Below, piece after piece: positions 56,856 through 64,000 of a stretch of DNA of 64,000 bases; position 1 is the stretch's first letter; the number at the start of each line of letters is the position of its first letter. Under the pieces are notes generated by a model. That model saw only the letters and a program-made list of their open reading frames with translations. It was not told the origin of the DNA and searched no databases. A program made the position numbers and the translations under genes. Source of the stretch: Batkoa obscura (taxonomy: Eukaryota > Entomophthoromycota > Entomophthoromycetes > Entomophthorales > Batkoaceae); the NCBI GenBank assembly GCA_030770535.1, contig JASVEC010000038.1, positions 124,001-188,000 of the forward strand, given 5' to 3'.

Positions 56856-57491
56856 ATGAAACTTAACGCCATTTTATACTCCTTATTTGCATTATGTGTA
56901 ACATCACATATGGAAATCCAAACTCCAGCACCACGTCGTTCTCAATATAGTAAATACTATCAATCCAAAGATGACGTTGACTGGGACTTAAATGCACCAC
57001 TTGGTAGTAATGAAGGCTTTGATTATCCATATCCATGTAAAGGAGTTAAACAAGGACCTGCACAAGCTACTTATGCAGCTGGCCAAACCATTAATGTGAA
57101 ATTCGCTAACGTTGAGGGTAGCAATAAGCACGATGGCGGACATTGCCAGTTTGGTTTATCTTATGATAATGGTAAAACCATTGTTGCTTTGAGTACAGTT
57201 ATACGTGAATGCTTTAGACAAGGTATCACTTTCCCAGTAACTATTCCAGCCGATGCCCCACCTTCGGATACAGCAGTTTTAACTTGGACTTGGATCAATG
57301 CTGAAGGTAATCGAGAATACTATATGAATTGTGCCGACATCAAAATCACTGGTGGTAAGGTTGGAGGATCAGTTACTGGACCTCAAAATTTAGTGGGTAA
57401 TTTACCAGGTTATCCTACTTTCCCAGAGTTTTATCAAGGTGACCATCGCGAGTTGTTTGATAAACGTCCTATTATTACTATTAAACCTTGA
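56856..57491 (+). CDS. AA11-like lytic polysaccharide monooxygenase, gene E
   Basis: 211 residues, single exon. MKLNAILYSLFALCVTS signal, then HMEIQTPAPRR. The N-terminal third matches gene D (LGSNEGFDYPYPCKGVKQGP), the middle (ALSTVIRECFRQGITFPVTI) matches gene A, and the end matches gene D, another mosaic. Copper ligands intact. Last gene of the array; it is expected to be expressed if the MITE in its promoter is tolerated. Confidence 0.83.
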   Translation: MKLNAILYSLFALCVTSHMEIQTPAPRRSQYSKYYQSKDDVDWDLNAPLGSNEGFDYPYPCKGVKQGPAQATYAAGQTINVKFANVEGSNKHDGGHCQFGLSYDNGKTIVALSTVIRECFRQGITFPVTIPADAPPSDTAVLTWTWINAEGNREYYMNCADIKITGGKVGGSVTGPQNLVGNLPGYPTFPEFYQGDHRELFDKRPIITIKP

Positions 57492-57921
57492 AATAAATGT
57501 ACTAAAATCTATAATAAATCTTTAAAAGGATTTCTAGATATATCATCAAATATATAATTATGTAATAATTTAAATTTTACTAAGTGAAAAAACATTCAGA
57601 TATTATAGCTATAGCATTATTTATACCAAATAAATGTTTTTTTGAATGTATGTAGTTATTATCCTGAACAATTACTTGAAATAAATAAATAAAAGTTAAG
57701 TGGTTCTTCTACAAATACTTTTTAATATAATATATATCCCATACAAATTTGATATATTTACATCTTTTAGATAAAATTTAATTTTTTCACTTATAAAATA
57801 TCACTTTTAGTTAGGGTTTATAAAACCGCTAATAAATCAAATTTGATAAATTATTTTATCCCAGACTTTGGGGTATTAACATAAAATTGGCTACAGTAAT
57901 ATGATGATGCCATTTAATATA
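57492..57921. other. Intergenic
   Basis: 430 bp downstream of gene E; nothing recognised. Confidence 0.5.
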
Positions 57922-58010
57922 TGAGAGTGTTTTTTTCGTTTTGTTACTTTTTCCATTTTCAAGTGTTATTTAAGTGGAAAATTATTAATAAAATTGTTAA
58001 ATAAAAAAAA
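57922..58010 (-). mobile_element. MITE copy 12, decayed right end
   Basis: Minus orientation; starts TGAGAGTGTTTTTTTCG after TA; the core is recognisable but the CATCCCCA end is lost in A/T-rich sequence, so the right limit is approximate. Confidence 0.7.
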
Positions 58011-58285
58011 TATTACTAATATTGTAAAATGCTTACAGTTTTAATACTTTTGAATAAAATAATAGTGTAAAATGAAGTTCCAGAAATTATATTTATTTTA
58101 AGACCAAGTTTAAGTCTCTCCTATTTATAAACTACCTGATTAAGTAATAATGGAGCTCTGAAATCATCCCAATAAAAGTTGATTTTAAATTTCATGGAAA
58201 AAGATTGGTTAAAAAATATATTTTTTACTTCATTAAATTTCTTATAAAAGCAAAAAAGGGGGGTAAAAAAAGATTTTAAATTTCA

Positions 58286-59042
58286 ATGGGTCAAATAATA
58301 TCGTGTATACAGCCTAAAGATGAGTCAAAACCTCTAAAGAGCAATGTCAAAATATCAAAGGCTCTTATAGGCTCTCCTTCTAATTTTCAAGTAATATTCT
58401 TGTTTTAAACTATCAACTAACTAAGTCCTTCTTTTAGCATTTAGCCCACGGTGGTAATACTTTCTAAAATTTAATTTAACTCATTTTAATAACCTAAAAA
58501 GGCTCAGATGGAATGGTAATGAATTATGGGACTAGTGGAAGCCAAGTAATATTTAATTAGTTTACATATAAATATATTGAAAATATGAAATTATGTAGTT
58601 AAAAAGTTTAAAAAAAGATATGGAAGAGTTTGCCAAACTATTAGATGATATTGATATAAATCCTAAGACGAACTCAGAAGAATCAGCAGGAGAGTCAAAA
58701 GGAGAATCTATAAAAGATAAAGAAGTATCTTCGCTTCGTGACTCTTTATTCAATCCAGAAGTCTCTTTAGGAAATCATCAATCCTTAAATGATAGCTTAG
58801 CAGAAATATTTAATTTACCCCCACCTTCTTCCTCTCCTAAGCTTGATGAGAACAGAAAATCAACTTTTAGTTCAAATAACGAAAATTTCTTTTTAGCACC
58901 AGATAACAATACTAGTACTGAAACTCCTTTGAATAATCAAGAAATAAAACCGACTATTAATGATGAAAAAAAGGAAAATGAAAGAAAAGATGCAGTAAAG
59001 GAAGGTGAAAGAAAGGAAGATGTAAGCATAAAAACGCAATAA
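58286..59042 (+). CDS. Small CRIB-domain protein, likely Cdc42/Rac effector
   Basis: Exons 58286-58390, 58438-58453, 58502-58545 and 58599-59042 give 202 residues. The N-terminus MGQIISCIQPK has Gly2 and Cys7, fitting myristoylation/palmitoylation for membrane attachment. The CRIB motif ISKALIGSPSNFQHLAHGG (I..P..F.H..H.G) follows at about residues 24-42, split by a 16-nt exon that codes its HLAHG part. This arrangement resembles animal CDC42SE (SPEC) proteins. A helix (LKSLKKDMEEFAKLLDDIDI) and a long disordered Ser/Glu/Lys/Asn-rich tail follow. Likely binds GTP-bound Cdc42/Rac in polarised growth; partner is inference. Confidence 0.78.
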
Positions 59043-59523
59043 TAACTGATAAGCATTGAAATGCTATCACACTACTATGTTTTGGTTTCCTTAATTAATG
59101 ACGCATAATAGGCGTTTAAATGGTCCTTCTTTTTTCCCTTCTCTTAGTTTTTTTGTTTTACTATTACCTATTCTTATAATATCCTTAATTTTTAGATCTA
59201 GTTTGGTTCATTTTACTATTTTGAGTTTGTTATTAAGACTCAAATATATTAAAAGTATGCTTTGTTTTAACAAAATCAATTGTTTTTCAGGTTTATAACC
59301 CCTCTTGATAAAAATTTTGTTTATTATTATGAATTTTGGGCTTTTTTGATTTTATTTTTAATAAATAGTTGATTTTAACATAAGTAATTGTACATGAAAT
59401 AGTAACTATTATAAAAAATAACTGACAGTAAATTGATCGAAATGCCTAGAAATAAAATTAGCTTCTATTTAATAAACATGTATTTGTCTAAATATAAATA
59501 TTTAAATTTATTTAAAAAATGCT
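59043..59523. other. Intergenic, convergent
   Basis: 480 bp between the CRIB gene and PSMB5. A hydrophobic open frame at 59098-59298 has no family resemblance and is not called. Confidence 0.5.
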
Positions 59524-60553
59524 TTAATTCTCTGGATAATAGAGATCATGAACCTCATGGAAGTTATGATTTCCATGATAAACCCAACCATTTTCAGCAA
59601 CGTGGTATACTAAACAACATTAAAAACAAATCTGAATTAGTAATCTAAGTACTTACAATTGATTGAACCACCAGAGAAAGCATCTCTGTGTGCAGCATGA
59701 TAAATTGAACGTTTTCCTAACTCAAGTGCGTCCTCTACTGACATATTGAAATCAAATCCAGTATCTAAAACTGAATATGCAAAAGTGGAACCAGAACCTA
59801 CTGAAAATTTATCTCCACCTAAACGGGTACCATCCGAGTCAACATAATAGATTTGTGGCCCAGTTTTATCCCATCCAGTGATCATAGTACCCTTTATTTA
59901 AATGATAAATGAAACTATAACTTTATAAAATTCAAATTACCATAGATAGCCCAGCTCCTTTATAAGAGTAAACAATGTTGCTTAAAATTTTTGAAGCTGC
60001 GGCTACTGAAATACGTTCTCCGTTTTGTAACTCATAAAGACTAAAAACATAAGTTCATTTTTAAGAACATTAATTTTAAAATTACCGGCATCTACGACCT
60101 AGCTCTCTTTCCCAAAAAGAACAATCAGCGGCACCACCGGCCATGGTACCCAAAAGATAAGGATTAATTTCAATTACTTTCTTTACGGTACTAGAGGCTA
60201 AACTTTATTTAGTTAATCCTTCTAAATAATTACTCTTTAATTACCAATATAATTTCCAGCAGAAGCTCTGGAATCTACAGCTACAATGATACCACCCTGG
60301 AATTTAAATGCAAGGGTAGTAGTACCATGATTTAATTTAATCATACCATTTTTTTCACTTGATACGTCTACTTTTTCTTTTAGAAATTGACTAGGCTAAA
60401 ATAAATTAATATTAATAAATTGAAATATTAATATATTACGTTTTGGACTATTGGAAAAGAAAAGGTTGGTATTCCATAATTTGTAGTACTTATAGTGGGA
60501 TCTATTATAGCTTCATGCTCGTCGTTTCCAAATTGTTTTAAGAATGTATTCAT
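59524..60553 (-). CDS. PRE2: 20S proteasome subunit beta5 (chymotrypsin-like)
   Basis: Catalytic core subunit cleaving after hydrophobic residues. Exons: 60553-60440, 60395-60245, 60197-60086, 60040-59941, 59891-59657, 59609-59524; 265 residues. A 62-residue propeptide ends KLNHG, and autolysis exposes Thr63 ([10 protein letters not shown]). In mature numbering Asp17 ([10 protein letters not shown]) and Lys33 (SSTVKKV) are present. Beta5 features: [71 protein letters not shown] and [19 protein letters not shown]. Complete and apparently functional. Divergent from the beta6 gene. Confidence 0.94.
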
Positions 60554-60798
60554 TTTTGTTAATAATACTAATAAAGATGATTGAAATTGCTAATATTTAA
60601 GCAATAGATGCTGACGTATAAAAATTAAAGCTTAGAATTGCAAGTATCTCAACTAATAGATTGATTAATTTATAGTAAATGAAACTAATTTATTGGTTGA
60701 ATTTATCTTAGGCTTGGATTTTGTAAAAGCGTAAAATCTGAATTTTCAGTTTATACAATCTTTTCATTATATATAAAGTTTAAATTTGAATAAGCAAA
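60554..60798. promoter_or_regulatory. Shared promoter region of proteasome beta5 and beta6 genes
   Basis: 245 bp between the two start codons. Contains a TATA-like CATTATATATAAAG about 25-30 bp before the beta6 start. The yeast PACE element GGTGGCAAA is not present. Confidence 0.6.
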
Positions 60799-61729
60799 AT
60801 GATTTGTACAGTCCAAGAAAGTATTACTTCAGCCCCAATTCAACATCAATTCGATCCATATACTCAAACTGGGGGGTACGATTTTCATTAATTTTTTTAA
60901 CATAAAATATAACAATACATTTAGAACAAGTGTTGCAATTGCTGGAGATGACTTTGTAGTACTTGGAGCTGACACCCGTCAATCTGAAGGTTACTTAATC
61001 ACTTCTAGATACTCACCAAAAGCATTTAAGCTGTAAGTTTCATTTTAACGACATTAAATTATTTCTAAAGTTTAACAGTACAGATAAAGCTGTATTCTCC
61101 TTTGCTGGGTATTATGCTGATGGCATAGTTCTCCATAAGACTCTTATTCAAAGATTAAAAGTAAATTTTATTGTCTTTAATTTACAGCTTTTAATTTTCT
61201 TTTTAGTTATACAAATTAGCACATAATAAAGTTATGGAAATCGGCTCAATAGCTCAAATGATTCAAACTATCTTATATGGTCGTCGCTTCTTCCCATACT
61301 ATACTAATATTATTTTAGCGGGTCTTTCACCAGAAGGTAATATAATACAATATAGCAAATATAAGTAAATATTTTACTAATATTTTGAAAGGCAAGGGCA
61401 TCATTTATAATTTTGACCCAGTTGGCTCCTATGGTGAATACACTCATGATTCTATTGGTACTGGCGCTCCTTTATTACAACCTTTAATGGATAATCAGGT
61501 ATAATCAAAATAATGCTATAATAAAACATTAAACTTTTATTAGGTTGGTAAATACAATCAAATTAATGTTAGTAAAGATTTACCAAAGCATGATGAGGCT
61601 GTGAATCTTATTAAAGATGGGTTTATTTCTGCCACTGAAAGAGATATCTATACTGGTGATCAATTAGAAATTTTTACCGTTAACTCTAGTGGTGTTTCAA
61701 TTGAAAGTGTTCCATTAAAAAGAGACTAG
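60799..61729 (+). CDS. PRE7: 20S proteasome subunit beta6 (PSMB1-type, non-catalytic)
   Basis: Structural beta-ring subunit. Exons: 60799-60875, 60925-61032, 61079-61160, 61207-61336, 61392-61498, 61544-61729; 229 residues. Family sequence in order: HQFDPYTQTGGTSVAIAGDD, FVVLGADTRQSEGYLITSR, LTDKAVFSFAGYYADGIVL, ILYGRRFFPYYTNIILAGLS, GIIYNFDPVGSYGEY, LLQPLMDNQVG and FISATERDIYTGDQLEIFTV. Ser replaces the usual catalytic Thr context (GGTSVAIAG), as expected for an inactive beta6. Shares its promoter region with beta5, so co-regulation is likely. Confidence 0.93.
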
Positions 61730-62339
61730 TTTTATAATATTAATAAACGCCATTGATCTAAACTTGGGATTATAAAAATTCCTTTTGTAAAATATTTTAT
61801 ATCATTTAAAGGTAGCTAAATTCTTCAATAATAACATTTTAGACTAACATCATTTATTGGTAAAATTATTTATATAGGATATTAATAATATTACACTTAT
61901 TATTTTATAACTTTCTAGTATAAATAAATACCAAAGCATTTAAGAATAAAATTAAGTTAATATTAACATCAAATATTTTTTAAGCACAAGTTTTCAATAG
62001 CATTGTCCTTGTTTTCAAATTATCAAGTTATTTATAAACCTAGGTTTTTGAATAGACTTTTAATACTTCATTCTATTATGTTATGTTCTGAATTATCAAC
62101 TTATGCTATATTACCTTATACCAATTAATTTAAAAGTTATTAGCCTTTAGTTCTAATAAAAGTAGTCTCTTCACTTATAACTTTCACAGACGAGTACTTC
62201 ATGTAAATCACTATATTATATAGCGCTAGATCAGCTGTTTAAATATCCAACTATATAAAATATAAATAATGCCAAGTATGTAAAGTTGCTACTCAAAACT
62301 TTATTTACTGATTTCAGAATAACAAAACAAAATTTATAC
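61730..62339. other. Intergenic, convergent
   Basis: About 600 bp between beta6 and the E2 gene; nothing recognised. Confidence 0.55.
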
Positions 62340-63173
62340 TTAGTAAAAATCTTCCTCCGATTTACGAACCAATCTTTTGACTCTTTTCTTGAAATCTGGG
62401 TAAGAATCTCTCCATTCTTTCTATGATTTACAGTATTAATAATTATTGAATATATGAAAAAATTTAAAATTTTACAGCTGCCTCAATATTCGCTGGTGAC
62501 TCGTCATTTGGGCTTGAAAGCATAGAAATCACACTTAATAAAATGGTTTCTACGGTATGTACTGGCAACCAACGCTCGCTAGCAGACTCATATCCCCATT
62601 TATCTTCACCTGGTGGATGCTAAAAAACAAGGTAAACAAAATCATTAGAGTTATCATCAACTTACCAAAATGGAAATGCATACTCTACCATCACTGTAAA
62701 CTAAAATAATATTAAAATTAAATCTATTAAAAAAATCATTTATATGTACCATTTGGATGCCACATTTCTGTTATAAATTTCATGCTTGGAGGCATTTGAG
62801 GATAATTCTAAAGAGAGTTAGCCTGTTTTTTATACTTAGTCTTTTTTTACCGTTGGGAAAGAAAGGTGAGCTTTAAAGAAACCTCCTTCACTAAAAGAGT
62901 TATTAAGTGTAAAACTAGAAAAATTCCAAATTACTATAAAGTATCTTGAGGGCCAATGATTAATACATCCCACTATACATTGTTGATCAATTAGTTATTT
63001 ATTTAATTTATTTGCTTACTTCATAGATATTATCTTCAACCAAACCAGCTGAAAAACCTTCGACTGGGTTTTTCATTAAGTCTAGAAGCTATTAGTATTC
63101 GCTCTTATTAATGTTAATATTCTATACCTTTAAGTTGTTTCCTTAGCAGTAAAGCGGATTGTTCATTAGACAT
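62340..63173 (-). CDS. Ubiquitin-conjugating enzyme E2, UBE2G1 type
   Basis: Transfers ubiquitin from E1 to substrates or E3 ligases; the G family acts in ER-linked and Lys48 chain building. Eight exons: 63173-63128, 63081-63020, 62972-62935, 62890-62851, 62807-62750, 62700-62666, 62619-62476, 62420-62340; 167 residues, full length. [20 protein letters not shown] and [20 protein letters not shown] match human UBE2G1 strongly. The HPN motif is residues 79-81 and the catalytic cysteine is Cys89 ([10 protein letters not shown]). The extended acidic loop [19 protein letters not shown], the hallmark of the G class, is present. UBE2G1 rather than UBE2G2 because of [16 protein letters not shown] and AAKEWR. 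Confidence 0.93.
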
Positions 63174-64000
63174 TGTATAAAAAAATACAAAAAAATAAAG
63201 GGTAATTTAGTGTTTTTTATACCTTTTTTGTCAAATCAAATGACTTACTTAAATCTTAGCAATGCTTACGCTTTTATTTAAAATGTGGGTAAATTTTGTT
63301 CAATAAAATGTGGAGTGCAAAAAGCTGGATTTGAATTGTTAGAGTTTGTAAAGTTAATAGTATAAAATTACAGTTGCCACAACTTTGTTGCGATCCAATT
63401 TATGATAGTTTTAGAGTCAGTTATCCTTTTATTTGGTTTTTTTATAGTTTATTCTTAGATTTAGAATGATTTTGACAAAGTCTATGTTTAAATGGATAGT
63501 CCACCAGATTGTGATACAGTTGTAGCAACTGTAATTACTATAAGTTAGATTTGATTTAATCGAAATTCATATAGGCTGTATATAATATGTATGTATAAAG
63601 GCTTAAAATATTACATTACTTAAATAAGTAATTTATGAAACAAGGTACTTTAAACAAGGCTATTGAAAGATCATATTTACAAATTAGAAACTTTATTTTT
63701 TCAGTAATTATAAGCATAGATGTTTTCTAGTGTTTATTATTTGTGCATTCAAAAAAAGCTTTGATACAAAAATTCTCTTTGATATTAGAAATTTCATTTT
63801 CTATATATAAAGTAGCCGATTTTCTTAAAAATATAAGTTGATCTATATTGTTAAGAGTGTAGCGAATGCATTTAAATTTACGATTGAATTTAACTTGATT
63901 TTGGTTCGCGATATTTGATGCAAACCAAAAATTCCCTTATAAAATTAAAATTAAAATTTTTTTCATTACATTTCTCCCACTATTCCTTAACTATAACATA
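63174..64000. other. Window end, no gene recognised
   Basis: AT-rich upstream flank of the E2 gene. A very short frame at 63492 (MDSPPDCDTVVATV...) is the only hint of coding and could be a first exon of a gene beyond the window; not supported further. Confidence 0.45.

Noticed and set aside
59098-59298. Hydrophobic 66-residue frame as a membrane protein
   Set aside because: T-rich DNA read as Phe/Leu/Ile; no start context, promoter or family resemblance.
60554-60798. PACE (GGTGGCAAA) proteasome control element
   Set aside because: Not found on either strand in the shared beta5/beta6 promoter.
1-64000. CRISPR array, tRNA or rRNA genes
   Set aside because: No spaced direct repeats of CRISPR type; no GGTTCRA..CC T-loop with a matching acceptor stem or conserved rRNA sequence noticed on either strand.

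Overview
The window looks like nuclear DNA of an early-diverging (zygomycete-grade) fungus, most likely Entomophthoromycotina such as a Conidiobolus relative; that placement is an inference from gene content. The DNA is very AT-rich. Genes are full of short introns (mostly 40-70 nt, GT-AG), and several exons are tiny (9, 12 and 16 nt). The clearly fungal or opisthokont genes include GCN1, ATG1, RRG9, an ECL1-type zinc protein, an MCM1/SRF MADS factor, GH47 mannosidase, exportin-4, QTRT1, and a family of secreted AA11-like lytic polysaccharide monooxygenases (LPMOs). One exportin-4 intron is a textbook U12-type AT-AC intron, so the organism should have a minor spliceosome, which most Dikarya lack.

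Layout. 0-7 kb: GCN1 (partial), mitochondrial ATP synthase subunit e, divergent RRG9 and thymidylate kinase, and the rRNA methyltransferase BMT5. 7-16 kb: a palindromic MITE dimer, a small secreted peptide, and long gene-poor stretches around an MCM1-like MADS gene and a C2H2 zinc-finger regulator. 16.7-30 kb: dense housekeeping genes (27-exon XPO4, 11-exon QTRT1, a lone Tc1/mariner-type transposase, mitochondrial RbfA, SPC3, SEC9-type SNARE, mitochondrial uL6). 30-38 kb: an unrecognised coiled-coil protein, an ECL1-like protein and ATG1. 39.8-57.5 kb: five intact AA11-like genes, two on the minus strand and three on the plus strand, flanking nitrilase, an APH-family kinase, RAD1 and GH47 mannosidase. 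58-63 kb: a small CRIB protein, then a ubiquitin-proteasome group (beta5 and beta6 sharing one promoter region, and a UBE2G1-type E2).

One ~100-bp MITE family (ends TGGGGATG/CATCCCCA, mostly flanked by TA) is present in 12 copies, seven of them between 39.5 and 58 kb. One copy separates a conserved upstream block from the TATA box of an AA11 gene. The five AA11 genes show two promoter types and mosaic coding sequences, which suggests tandem duplication, inversion and gene conversion.

Splice structures were derived by hand from reading-frame continuity, splice signals and remembered family sequences. No search, alignment program or transcript data was available. No tRNA, rRNA or CRISPR array was recognised.
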